Assembly: GCA_947649285.1 (NCBI GenBank)
Contig: CANSRB010000007.1
Coordinates: 1-44,705, forward strand
DNA length: 44,705 nucleotides
From: an uncultured Clostridia bacterium
Lineage (GTDB): Bacteria; Bacillota; Clostridia; Oscillospirales; Ruminococcaceae
Direction of reading: 5' to 3'
Below are positions 24,684-32,994 of the stretch, piece by piece. Both the position numbers and the translations under genes were made by a program. The notes beneath the pieces are model-generated. The model saw only the letters and a program-made list of their open reading frames with translations, did no database searches and had not been told where the DNA came from. Position 1 is the first letter of the stretch, and each line of letters starts with the position of its first letter.

Positions 24684-24717
24684 AAACACGGCCGGAGAGA
24701 TTTTTCCGGCCGTGTTT
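24684..24717 (-). terminator. Terminator of the AraC-type gene
   Basis: A 13-bp stem, AAACACGGCCGGA, pairs with 24705-24717 just after the stop codon and is followed on the minus strand by a run of T. Confidence 0.88.
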
Positions 24718-24723
24718 GACATT

Positions 24724-26226
24724 TTACGAGTTCATTGCCGCGTGCCCGGCTAAAAGCTGGATCTCCCCCGCCAGGAACTGGAGCGGGCTTCCATCCTCCC
24801 CCAGCTTCCCGGCTTCGGCCTGAAGCCGTTCCTGCACCCACTGAAGAGTTCCGACCAATCTGCGGAGAGGGCTTTCCTCCGTCGGGCCGCCTGCTTGGAG
24901 AAGGGTTTCCATCCGGGTGCAGACCCCTTCCAAAGCGGCTTTTTGTTCCGCATCCAGCTGGGGTTCCAGCCGCTGGACCTCCCCTTTCAGGTAAAAGAGC
25001 AGGATCCGGCTTTGGAAAACCCGGTCGTTATACAGCTTTTCGTCGCTGCGTTCCAGAACAGGTTCTTTCCCCTGGGAAGCCAGCCCCTGGGCGAGATCCT
25101 CGGACAGGTTCCCGAAGAACTGGAGCGTTTCTTCCAGCTGCTCCCGGAAAGCCCGGATCGGATCCAGCTGCGGTTTCCGGGAGGGATCCCGCAGGAGCTC
25201 CATATTGGCGGCGGAGGCGGCGATATCCAGCCGGAAAAGATCATCCTCCAATGCTGATACCCGTACATCCTCCAGCGACAGGGAGGACAGCTCTTCCGCA
25301 AGGGCGCGGAGTTCCTCCGCAATATAGCCCAGCCCGGGTTCCAGCGCCTGCGCCGCCGCGTTCCCCTTTTCTGCCGCCGCCCGCAGCTTCTGGACTGCTG
25401 TATCCCGCATATCTTTGAAAATCAGCGAGGACAGCTCGTTGAAAAGCCCTGCAATTTCCCCGCTTTTGACCTGGGCGTTCCGGGCCAGCCCAATATACTG
25501 CTGGCATACCGGTTCCAGCGCGGGACGGTGCTCCGGCTTTGCCCTTGCCGACAGCAGCCGGGTCTGGAAAGCCAGGATATTCGACCGGAAAGCAGCATCC
25601 TCCATCGCTTTCACGATCAAAAAGCGTGCGGATATCCCGTCCGGCCGCTGTAAAATGCCGGTGATCCGCTTCAGCAAAGCAGACAGTTCTTCCGCCATGG
25701 CGTCGGCATTGGCAGAAGCGGTATCCCAGAACTCGGCATAGAGATCCGCCGTATTCGGATCCGTCTCTCTGCTCTTCCGGGTATATGCCGCGGCTTCTTT
25801 GATTTGAACAATCAGATTGTTCAGGTTCCGGATCATTTCGTCTGTCGTCTTGGAATAAAGCATGGTTTTCCTCTCTTTCTGCATCTTCAGGGAACAGATG
25901 GAAAAATGATATTTCCGATAGTCCTTCGGGGACACGCCCATATGCGCCCGGAAACTGCGGCTGAAACCTTCATGGGATTCATAACCGTATTTTAACGCAA
26001 TATCCAGAATGCTGGCCTCTGTTCCGGCCAGATCTGCCGCGGCCAGAAGGATCCGGCGCCGGGTGACGTACCTCATGACGCTGTCCCCCATTATCTCCCG
26101 GAACAAACGCTGGTAATGGTATTTGGACACATGGATGCTGTCCGCAATCCTTTCAACCGTCAGCTTTTCCAGGATATTTTCCTCAATTACCGCGAGGGAA
26201 CGGAATACCGGGTTGATATTCTCCAT
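24724..26226 (-). CDS. AraC-family regulator with N-terminal HTH and long helical C-terminus
   Basis: A 500-residue protein. Residues about 8-107 are the AraC/XylS DNA-binding domain: the first helix-turn-helix around LTVERIADSIHVSKYHYQRLF and the second around ILDIALKYGYESHEGFSRSF, ending MGVSPKDYRK. The other roughly 390 residues are predicted helical and rich in Glu, Leu, Ala and Arg, with no family I recognise; they could be a sensor or oligomerisation region. The N-terminal position of the HTH is the reverse of the usual AraC order, but fits the Rob/SoxS-like layout. The ATG at 26226 follows AAAGGAGGT. An in-frame start at 26283 lacks this site. The target genes are unknown; it faces hisS divergently. 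Confidence 0.82.
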   Translation of the reverse strand: MENINPVFRSLAVIEENILEKLTVERIADSIHVSKYHYQRLFREIMGDSVMRYVTRRRILLAAADLAGTEASILDIALKYGYESHEGFSRSFRAHMGVSPKDYRKYHFSICSLKMQKERKTMLYSKTTDEMIRNLNNLIVQIKEAAAYTRKSRETDPNTADLYAEFWDTASANADAMAEELSALLKRITGILQRPDGISARFLIVKAMEDAAFRSNILAFQTRLLSARAKPEHRPALEPVCQQYIGLARNAQVKSGEIAGLFNELSSLIFKDMRDTAVQKLRAAAEKGNAAAQALEPGLGYIAEELRALAEELSSLSLEDVRVSALEDDLFRLDIAASAANMELLRDPSRKPQLDPIRAFREQLEETLQFFGNLSEDLAQGLASQGKEPVLERSDEKLYNDRVFQSRILLFYLKGEVQRLEPQLDAEQKAALEGVCTRMETLLQAGGPTEESPLRRLVGTLQWVQERLQAEAGKLGEDGSPLQFLAGEIQLLAGHAAMNS

Positions 26227-26427
26227 CTTTCCACCTCCTTTAGGATTGAAAGCCCTGTTCAGTACGGCTTTCCTGAATGACAATTACAGGATACCGCAGC
26301 CGCTGCTTTTTTTCTTGACAGAAAATGCGGTCTTTGCACCGAACGGCTATTTCCAAAATGGCAGGTACCGGTATCCCTATCATAACACAGAAGAAGGGGG
26401 TTCGGAGTGAAAATTTTCCTGCGGACG

Positions 26428-26456
26428 TTGTGCAAAACAGACGGCTGTGCTATAAT
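26428..26456 (+). promoter_or_regulatory. hisS-aspS promoter
   Basis: -35 TTGTGC (26428-26433), a 17-base spacer and -10 TATAAT (26451-26456). The leader is about 340 bases. I see no T-box in it, although hisS-aspS leaders in Firmicutes often have one. Confidence 0.65.
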
Positions 26457-26570
26457 GAATTTTATATACTGCTTACACAGGGAAAAGCTGCCCCGGCACG
26501 GCACTGAACTCCGCCTTCCGGCTTGCGGGAGGACAGGAACGCCTTTCTTTTGCGGTTTATAGTTGAAACA

Positions 26571-26642
26571 CTTCAAAAGAATCAAAATGATTCTTTTGAA
26601 GCCTGCGGCGGTTCTCCGCCGCAGGAGGCCGCAGAAGCGGCC
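26571..26642 (+). other. Three back-to-back perfect hairpins in the hisS leader
   Basis: CTTCAAAAGAATCA pairs with TGATTCTTTTGAAG (14 bp, 26571-26601), then CCTGCGGCGG with CCGCCGCAGG (10 bp, 26602-26625), then GGCCGC with GCGGCC (26627-26642). The hairpins have almost no bases between them and lead into repeat family 1 copy B. None has a T run. They may be part of the same mobile element or a leader regulator. Confidence 0.7.
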
Positions 26643-26647
26643 TTGGG

Positions 26648-26752
26648 TCGAATTTCATAGTCAACATAGGTGTGCGGAGCACACAGCCGGCGAGCATAGC
26701 CTGCTGGCTGAAAAAAACGCAAATTGCGTTTTTTTCAAGTGTGTTGATTATA
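26648..26752 (+). repeat. Dispersed structured repeat, family 1, copy B
   Basis: It matches window positions 1-103. The stem starting AAAAAAACGCAA is one pair longer than in copy A on both sides. The hairpin GTGTGC-GGA-GCACAC is a perfect 6-bp stem here. The closing stem pairs ATAGTCAACATA with TGTGTTGATTAT, allowing G-T wobbles and one mismatch. It lies 48 bases before the hisS start codon. Confidence 0.8.
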
Positions 26753-26800
26753 TCCGCGAAACCAATCTATATTCTTTACTCAGCAGGAAGGAGAATCCAC

Positions 26801-28150
26801 ATGGGAATCAACGCACCAAGGGGGACACAGGATGTCCTTCCGACCGAAAGCTATAAATGGCAGGCATTGGAACGCCTGCTCCACGAGGTTGCCGCCCTGT
26901 ACGGCTTCCATGAACTCCGCACCCCCACCTTTGAGCAGATGGACCTGTTCCAAAGAGGGGTAGGCGATACCACGGATGTCGTCCAAAAGGAAATGTTCGA
27001 AGTCCGCGCCCAAAAAGGGGCAGACCTTTTCGCCCTCCGGCCGGAGGGAACAGCGGGGGCTGTCCGCGCCGCTATCGAAAACGGGCTGCTGAACGACGCC
27101 CTGCCCCTGAAAGCCTATTATATGGCCTCCTGCTTCCGGCACGAACGCCCTCAGGCCGGCCGTCTGCGGGAATTCCATCAGTTCGGCTGCGAGTTGTTCG
27201 GCGCAGCTTCCCCAGCGGCAGACGCAGAGGTCATTGCGATTGCCGACCATGCCCTCAAAATGCTGGGGCTGAAAGGGATCGAACTGAATCTGAACTCAAT
27301 CGGCTGTCCGGAATGCCGGCGGAACTACTACCAGGCCCTTCGCACCTATTTCGAAACCTATACGGACCGGCTCTGCCCCACCTGCCTGGTACGGCTGGAG
27401 AAAAACCCCATGCGCCTGCTGGACTGCAAGGTTCCGGAATGCGGGGAAATCGCGAAAGACGCACCCGTTATGCTGGACTACCTCTGCGAGGACTGCAAAA
27501 CGCATTTTGAATCGGTCAAATCCCGGCTGTACTCCCAGGGGATCGGGTTCAAGATCAATCCCCGGATTGTCCGCGGGCTGGATTATTATACCCGGACGGT
27601 GTTTGAATTTATTTCCACCGGGATCGGCGCACAGGGAACCGTCTGCGCCGGTGGGCGGTATGACGGGCTGGTCCAGGAGCTGGGCGGAAAACCTACGCCG
27701 GGGCTGGGCTTCGGTATGGGATTGGAACGGGTCCTGCTGCTGCTGGAAGAACAGGGAATCGCCCTTCAAGAGCCGCGGCAATGCGACCTCTACATCGGCA
27801 GCATGGGCGAAGAGGCCAACCGGAAAGCCTGCGAGCTGGCGGCTTCCCTCCGCCGGGAGGGCTTCTGGGTGGAATGCGACCTGATGGCCCGGAGCGTCAA
27901 GGCCCAGATGAAATACGCCAACAAGCTGGGGGCGCGGATGTCCCTGATCCTGGGCGAAAACGAGCTCCAGACCGGGAAAGCGCTCCTGAAGGACATGGAG
28001 AGCGGCGAACAGAAAGAAACCGCATTCGAAACCGAGCTGATGAACCTGCTCTACGACGCTATGCTGGCCAGAGAGGCCGACAGCGTTGCGGAACAGATCG
28101 GGCCGGATGCGTTTAAACGGATCCTGGGGCTGGAGTCTCAGGCAAAATAA
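26801..28150 (+). CDS. hisS: Histidyl-tRNA synthetase
   Basis: It charges tRNA-His in the cytosol. The 449-residue class II synthetase starts INAPRGTQDVLP, the family opening. It shows motif 2 around FRHERPQAGRLREFHQFG (near 115), the histidine-binding segment RGLDYYTRTVFEF (near 257) and motif 3 LGFGMGLERVLLLL (near 305), then a C-terminal anticodon-binding domain. The length is slightly above the usual 420-430 residues. The ATG at 26801 follows AAGGAG. AspS follows 15 bases later, the standard Firmicute pair. The leader upstream carries an unusual hairpin array. Confidence 0.96.
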   Translation: MGINAPRGTQDVLPTESYKWQALERLLHEVAALYGFHELRTPTFEQMDLFQRGVGDTTDVVQKEMFEVRAQKGADLFALRPEGTAGAVRAAIENGLLNDALPLKAYYMASCFRHERPQAGRLREFHQFGCELFGAASPAADAEVIAIADHALKMLGLKGIELNLNSIGCPECRRNYYQALRTYFETYTDRLCPTCLVRLEKNPMRLLDCKVPECGEIAKDAPVMLDYLCEDCKTHFESVKSRLYSQGIGFKINPRIVRGLDYYTRTVFEFISTGIGAQGTVCAGGRYDGLVQELGGKPTPGLGFGMGLERVLLLLEEQGIALQEPRQCDLYIGSMGEEANRKACELAASLRREGFWVECDLMARSVKAQMKYANKLGARMSLILGENELQTGKALLKDMESGEQKETAFETELMNLLYDAMLAREADSVAEQIGPDAFKRILGLESQAK

Positions 28151-28165
28151 AAGGAGGAAACAGAC

Positions 28166-29953
28166 ATGGCTGAAACCATGGGAACATTACGAAGAACACA
28201 TTACTGCACAGAGGTAACGGAAGCGGATATCGGGCGCGAAGTTGTCGTAGCCGGGTTTACCCAGCGCCAGCGGGACAAAGGCCCCCTGATCTTTATTGAC
28301 CTGCGGGACCGTACCGGCATTCTCCAGCTGACCTTTGACGACCGGACCGACCGCGCTGTCTTTGAGAAGGCCAAATCTGTCAAAAGCGAATATGTGCTGA
28401 TCGCCAAAGGCGAAGTCCTGAAGCGGGAAAGCATCAACCCGGAGCTGAAAACCGGTACCATCGAAGTACTGGTTTCCGAACTGCGGATCCTGGCTTCCGC
28501 CCAGACCCCGCCCTTCCATATCAATTCCGAAACCAAGGTCAACGATGAAATTGCACTGGCCTACCGCTATCTGGACCTGCGAAGGGAAAAACTCCAGCAA
28601 AACCTCCAGATCCGGCATCAGGTCGCCAAGGTTACCCGGGACTATTTCTACGAAAACGGGTTCCTGGAAATCGAAACCCCTATGATGATGAAATCCACCC
28701 CAGAGGGTGCCCGGGACTATCTGATCCCCTCCAGACTGCACGAAGGGAAGTTTTACGCTCTCCCCCAGTCCCCCCAGATCTACAAGCAGCTGCTGATGGT
28801 CGCCGGGTATGACCGTTATATCCAACTGGCCCGCTGTTTCCGGGATGAGGACCTTCGCGCGGACCGCCAGCCCGAATTCACCCAGATTGACCTGGAAATG
28901 AGCTTTGTCGATGTGGAGGATATCCTCTGCATGACCGAGGGCTATATTTCCCGCCTGATGAAAGAGGTCAAAGGGATGGAACTCCCCCTCCCGCTCCCCC
29001 GGATGACCTACCGGGAGGCCATGGAACGGTACGGCTCGGACAAACCGGATACCCGGTTCGGCATGGAGCTGACGGATCTTTCCGCAGCCGTCAAAGGCTG
29101 CGGCTTCTCTGTCTTTTCCTCAGCTGTCGAAGCCGGCGGGAGCGTCCGCGCCATCCTGGCCAAAAACGCCGCCTCCCTGCTGACCCGCAAGGAAATCGAC
29201 AAGCTGATTGAACAGGCCAAAGGCATCGGCGCGAAGGGGCTGTCCTATATCCGCTGGGTGGATGAAAAACCCTCCTGCTCCTTCGCCAAATTCCTGACCG
29301 AAGAAGAGCTGAACTCCCTGCTTGAAAAGCTGGGCTGTGAAAAGGGCGATGTCGTCCTAATCGCGGCAGATAAGAACAGCGTCGTCCTCCCGGTGCTGGG
29401 GCAGCTCCGGCTGACCGTTGCCAAAAAGCTGGATATCATCCCGGAGGGCTACAACTACCTTTGGATCACCGAATTCCCCTTCTTTGAACAGGATGAGGAA
29501 ACCGGAAACTGGGTCGCGATGCACCATCCCTTCACCATGCCGCTGGATGAATGCGTCGCGAACCTGGACAGCGACCCCGGCTCTGTACGGGCCAAATGCT
29601 ACGACCTGGTTCTGAACGGCGTTGAGCTGGCCAGCGGTTCGATCCGCATCACCGACTATGAGCTCCAGCAGAAAATGTTCGAGGCGCTCGGCATGACCGA
29701 GGAAGAGATCGACGCCAAATTCGGCTTCCTGGTCAACGCCTACCGCTACGGCGCGCCGCCTCACGGCGGGATGGCTCTGGGCTTGGACCGCCTGTCCATG
29801 GTGCTCTGCGGGGCGGAAAGCCTGCGGGACGTCGTCGCCTTCCCCAAGGTGCAGAATGCCAGCGAGCTGATGAGCGCCTGCCCCTCTGAAGTGGATCCGC
29901 TCCAGCTGGAAGAACTTCACATTGCGCTGAAACCGTCCGGCGCGGAGGGATAA
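28166..29953 (+). CDS. aspS: Aspartyl-tRNA synthetase
   Basis: It charges tRNA-Asp. The 595-residue bacterial-type class II enzyme has the N-terminal OB-fold anticodon domain (about 1-110, with VAGFTQRQRDKGPLIFIDLRD), the family block AYRYLDLRR (near 132) and motif 2 around CFRDEDLRADRQPEFTQID (near 220). A GAD insertion domain spans about 290-420, and motif 3 lies near GLDRLSMVL. The length is standard. AAGGAGGAA precedes the ATG at 28166. The bacterial type may be discriminating (Asp only) or also charge tRNA-Asn; the sequence alone did not let me decide. Confidence 0.96.
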   Translation: MAETMGTLRRTHYCTEVTEADIGREVVVAGFTQRQRDKGPLIFIDLRDRTGILQLTFDDRTDRAVFEKAKSVKSEYVLIAKGEVLKRESINPELKTGTIEVLVSELRILASAQTPPFHINSETKVNDEIALAYRYLDLRREKLQQNLQIRHQVAKVTRDYFYENGFLEIETPMMMKSTPEGARDYLIPSRLHEGKFYALPQSPQIYKQLLMVAGYDRYIQLARCFRDEDLRADRQPEFTQIDLEMSFVDVEDILCMTEGYISRLMKEVKGMELPLPLPRMTYREAMERYGSDKPDTRFGMELTDLSAAVKGCGFSVFSSAVEAGGSVRAILAKNAASLLTRKEIDKLIEQAKGIGAKGLSYIRWVDEKPSCSFAKFLTEEELNSLLEKLGCEKGDVVLIAADKNSVVLPVLGQLRLTVAKKLDIIPEGYNYLWITEFPFFEQDEETGNWVAMHHPFTMPLDECVANLDSDPGSVRAKCYDLVLNGVELASGSIRITDYELQQKMFEALGMTEEEIDAKFGFLVNAYRYGAPPHGGMALGLDRLSMVLCGAESLRDVVAFPKVQNASELMSACPSEVDPLQLEELHIALKPSGAEG

Positions 29954-29984
29954 CCTTCGCCCAACTGCAAAGGAGGAATGACAA

Positions 29985-30662
29985 ATGCAGTATATGCCTT
30001 ACCACTACAGCACATCCGAACTGGATCTCCTCATGAATGCCTTCTGGATCGGGATAGCCATCGGGCTGGTGATCGGCGGGCTGATCCTGCTGACCTTTCA
30101 TATTTTTGCGGCCATCGGAATCAGCACCCTGGCCAAACGGCGGGGTTATCACCGCCCTTGGCTGGCCTGGATTCCCTTCGCCCAGGATTACCTGCTTGGC
30201 GGGATCGCCGACAATATCCAGTTCCGGAAGGGGAAAACCAGCTATCTCCGCCAGATCCTGCTAGGGCTGAGCATCTTCTATATGCTGGCTTATATCGCCT
30301 CCGCCATCCAGGCATTCCAGTGGCTCCTGGACGTCATGCCGGCAGTTTTGCAGGGGCAGGTCCCGGTTTACGGCAACAGCTTTGCCATGGTGGGGATATC
30401 CATGTTTATCAACCTGCTGTCCCTGGGGTATACGGTGGTGAAGTCCCTGGCCTTTTACCGCGTCTTCCAGGAATACGCCGGGAAAAACGCCCTGCTGTTC
30501 CTGATCCTCTCCATCCTGTTTGGGATCGGGCCGTTTTTCCTATTTGCTATCCGGAACAAGCCGGCTGCCAGCGAACTGCCTCCTCCGCCGTTTTATGGCA
30601 ACCCGCCTTATCCCGGCGGCCCGGTTCCTCCTCAACAGCCGCCCTATTCAGGCTGGAGATAA
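29985..30662 (+). CDS. Multi-pass membrane protein, unknown function (paralog 1)
   Basis: This is a 225-residue protein with about four membrane helices (about 20-45, 88-108, 135-160, 172-190) and a Pro/Gly/Tyr-rich cytoplasmic or extracellular tail (about 198-225). Between the first helices lies TLAKRRGYHRPWLAWIPF, then DYLLGGIADNI, shared with the next gene, so the two are tandem paralogs. I do not recognise a functional family. The ATG at 29985 follows AAGGAGG. It is 31 bases after aspS and probably co-transcribed with it. Confidence 0.75.
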   Translation: MQYMPYHYSTSELDLLMNAFWIGIAIGLVIGGLILLTFHIFAAIGISTLAKRRGYHRPWLAWIPFAQDYLLGGIADNIQFRKGKTSYLRQILLGLSIFYMLAYIASAIQAFQWLLDVMPAVLQGQVPVYGNSFAMVGISMFINLLSLGYTVVKSLAFYRVFQEYAGKNALLFLILSILFGIGPFFLFAIRNKPAASELPPPPFYGNPPYPGGPVPPQQPPYSGWR

Positions 30663-30685
30663 ATTCCCCGTAAGGAGGGGTTTCG

Positions 30686-31306
30686 ATGATGCTTTTTGCG
30701 ATGACGGATTTCGCTGAACCGTTCAGAGAGATTCTCACTTCCCTTTCCTCAGGCTATGGGATCCTCTGTTATATCCTGGGATCCATCGGGCTTTATACGC
30801 TTAGCCAGCGAAGGGGGTACCGCTTCTCCTGGCAGGCGTGGGTCCCCTTTGTGCGGGACTATGCGCTGGGCAATATGGCGGATAATATCAATTACTGCCG
30901 GGGAAAGCCGACACGGCTGCGTTTCTGGATGCTGGCCACCGTGATTCTGAACGCCGGGATTTTCCTGTTTTTCATTGCGGCGGTGTTCGCCGGAAGCCTG
31001 TTGGGCGCCTGGTTCCGCCCAGACTGGGATTTCTTGGAGTGGATGGGCTGGATGTTTTTCCTCTTCCTGGCAATGCTGGCGCTTTTCGCTGTGGTTTGGG
31101 TATTCCGGGTTGTGGTGGAATGTATCGTTTACTTCCGGATTTTCTCAGACTATTCCGCGGGAAATGCGGTCGGTTTCCTTCTGCTCCATATTTTTTTCGG
31201 GGCGGGCCCCATCCTGCTGTTTGCCCTGCGGGGTAAAATCCCGATCACGCTTTATCCGGTTCTGTCCCCGCAGGTCCATCCGCCGGGCCCCTATGGACGC
31301 CGGTAA
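30686..31306 (+). CDS. Multi-pass membrane protein, unknown function (paralog 2)
   Basis: This is a 206-residue relative of the preceding protein. It shares LSQRRGYRFSWQAWVPF, DYALGNMADNI and a closing FFGAGPILLFALRGK like the FGIGPFFLFAIRNK of paralog 1. It also has about four membrane helices and a short Pro-rich tail. AAGGAGGGG precedes two adjacent ATG codons at 30686 and 30689. The pair may act together as a heteromer, but this is inference from their adjacency. Confidence 0.75.
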   Translation: MMLFAMTDFAEPFREILTSLSSGYGILCYILGSIGLYTLSQRRGYRFSWQAWVPFVRDYALGNMADNINYCRGKPTRLRFWMLATVILNAGIFLFFIAAVFAGSLLGAWFRPDWDFLEWMGWMFFLFLAMLALFAVVWVFRVVVECIVYFRIFSDYSAGNAVGFLLLHIFFGAGPILLFALRGKIPITLYPVLSPQVHPPGPYGRR

Positions 31307-31365
31307 ACCTGCCGTCTGTCAATCAAGTATAGAAAGGAGAGGCCGCTTCGGCCGCATAAACGCCC

Positions 31366-32646
31366 ATGAAATTCCGTTGGGAAAAACAATATCTTTATTG
31401 GGGGATCACTGCTTTTCTGGTGATTGTATGCAGCATTTCTTTTTTCCTGATCCTGGACCGGATTGAAACCGTTCAGAAAGTCCTGCATACCGTCCTGCAA
31501 ATTCTGACCCCTTTCAGCATCGGGCTGGTACTGGCTTATCTGGTCAGCCCGGTGATGGATTTTTTCGAAGTCAAGGTCTTCCGGCCGCTGCTGACTCCCC
31601 GCTGGAAAAAAATGCCTAAGCCGCTTCCGCGGATTTTAGCGCTGGTTATTTCGATTGTCCTGGTGCTTGCGATTATCGCCGGGCTGCTGGTAATGGTTGT
31701 CCCCCAGCTGATCGACAGCATCAAGGGGATCGTCAACAACCTGCAATACTACTTTACCAACCTGGAAAACTGGATCATGGAGCTGGCGGCTTCCGACCCG
31801 GAGCTGACCGCCATGCTGGAAAGCCTCTTTAATGATCTGAACCAGACCATTACCGAATGGGCCAGCAAGAACTTCCTGCCCCAACTGGAGCAGATCATCA
31901 GCGGCCTGACAACCGGGGTGGTGGGATTTTTCAAATTCCTGACGAACACCTTTGTCGGGCTGGTCATCGCCATTTATGTCCTCTTCGATAAAGAACATTT
32001 CTTTGCACAGAGCAAAAAGCTGACCTACGCGATCTTCCCCGTCCAGGCGGCCAACACCCTGCTGCGGACCGTCCGCCGGGCAGACGCGGTATTCGGCAGC
32101 TTTATCAAAGGAAAACTGATTGATTCCCTTTTAATCGGCCTGCTCTGCTTTGTCGGGATGTCCATTTTCAAGCTGCCCTTCGCCCTGCTGATTTCAGTCA
32201 TGGTAGGCGTTACCAATATCATCCCGTTCTTCGGGCCGTTTATCGGGGCCATCCCCAGCGCGATCCTGATTTTGATGGTAGACCCGCTGAAATGCCTCTA
32301 CTTTGTCTTGTTCGTACTCGCGCTCCAGCAGTTTGACGGGAACATCCTGGGGCCGAAAATCCTGGGGGATTCTACCGGGCTGTCCGCTTTCTGGGTGATG
32401 TTTGCCATCCTGACCTTCGGCGGTGCGCTCGGCTTCGCCGGGATGGTGATCGGCGTCCCCACCTTTGCACTGATTTACGAACTGATTTCGGATTTTGCTT
32501 CCTCCCGGCTCAAAAAGCATGAACTTCCGGTCAGCACGGACGAATACCGGGATATCGACTATATCAACACAATCGAACATGAAGCCGTGATGAAAGAGGA
32601 AGTAGACGATGTGAAAATCGCCGATTTCCCCTCTAAAAAGAAATAA
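31366..32646 (+). CDS. AI-2E family transporter (second copy)
   Basis: This is a 426-residue polytopic protein with the same family pattern as the gene at 3686. Two N-terminal helices are followed by a long middle stretch (about 125-180), then a helical C-terminal half with GVTNIIPFFGPFIGAIPSA and QQFDGNILGPKILG. It is longer by about 46 residues, mainly a hydrophilic C-terminal tail rich in Asp, Glu and Lys. The substrate is unknown. AAAGGAGAGG lies upstream of the ATG at 31366. It ends before the SRP RNA promoter. I see no obvious terminator in the 95-base gap. Confidence 0.88.
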   Translation: MKFRWEKQYLYWGITAFLVIVCSISFFLILDRIETVQKVLHTVLQILTPFSIGLVLAYLVSPVMDFFEVKVFRPLLTPRWKKMPKPLPRILALVISIVLVLAIIAGLLVMVVPQLIDSIKGIVNNLQYYFTNLENWIMELAASDPELTAMLESLFNDLNQTITEWASKNFLPQLEQIISGLTTGVVGFFKFLTNTFVGLVIAIYVLFDKEHFFAQSKKLTYAIFPVQAANTLLRTVRRADAVFGSFIKGKLIDSLLIGLLCFVGMSIFKLPFALLISVMVGVTNIIPFFGPFIGAIPSAILILMVDPLKCLYFVLFVLALQQFDGNILGPKILGDSTGLSAFWVMFAILTFGGALGFAGMVIGVPTFALIYELISDFASSRLKKHELPVSTDEYRDIDYINTIEHEAVMKEEVDDVKIADFPSKKK

Positions 32647-32740
32647 TGCCAGCCGCTGCCCCGGCCCCGGAACGCATGGCTTTCCGGAGCCGGGAACCGG
32701 CGGTATTTTTGAGAAAAATCCAAAGCTGTGTGAAAAATGA

Positions 32741-32769
32741 TTGATTTTTACAGCAAGTTCGTGTATAAT
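32741..32769 (+). promoter_or_regulatory. SRP RNA promoter
   Basis: -35 TTGATT (32741-32746), a 17-base spacer and a consensus -10 TATAAT (32764-32769). Transcription would start near 32776, so a leader of about 30 bases is removed to give mature RNA. Confidence 0.8.
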
Positions 32770-32807
32770 AGAAAAAGTATCGAAAGAGCAGAGCAGGGGT
32801 TATATTA

Positions 32808-32932
32808 TTTGATGTGCGGATAGGCGGGGCCTGTGCAGCAATCCGCCGCGAACCATGTCAGGCGGGGAACCGAGCAGCATTAAGCGGATGTGTTTGTGTG
32901 CCGCAGTGTTGCCTGTCTGTCCGCACATCAAA
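32808..32932 (+). ncRNA. ffs: Signal recognition particle RNA (4.5S/scRNA type)
   Basis: The ends TTTGATGTGCGGA and TCCGCACATCAAA pair perfectly. In the middle lies the SRP54-binding domain, GTCAGG, GGAA tetraloop and AGCAGCA (about 32855-32880), the universal SRP signature. The length of about 125 bases suggests a short form, without the full Alu domain of Bacillus scRNA, or a compact one. It lies directly upstream of dnaX, as scr does in Bacillus. Confidence 0.93.
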
Positions 32933-32950
32933 TGAGGTAACAAGGAATCC

Positions 32951-32979
32951 GGCAGGGTTCACTGCCTGCTTTTCGTTTT
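32951..32979 (+). terminator. Terminator after SRP RNA
   Basis: GGCAG pairs with CTGCC (loop GGTTCA), followed by a T-rich tract (TGCTTTTCGTTTT). The stem is short, so some readthrough into dnaX is likely. Confidence 0.55.
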
Positions 32980-32994
32980 AAGGGAGGGCTTTTT

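Noticed and set aside
26463..26800. T-box in the hisS leader
   Set aside because: The conserved GGTGGNACCGCG box is not present between the promoter and hisS.
28211..28220. GAGGTAACGG in aspS equals ten bases of the CRISPR spacer (43642-43679)
   Set aside because: A 10-base match is expected by chance and the flanking bases do not match, so I do not claim self-targeting.
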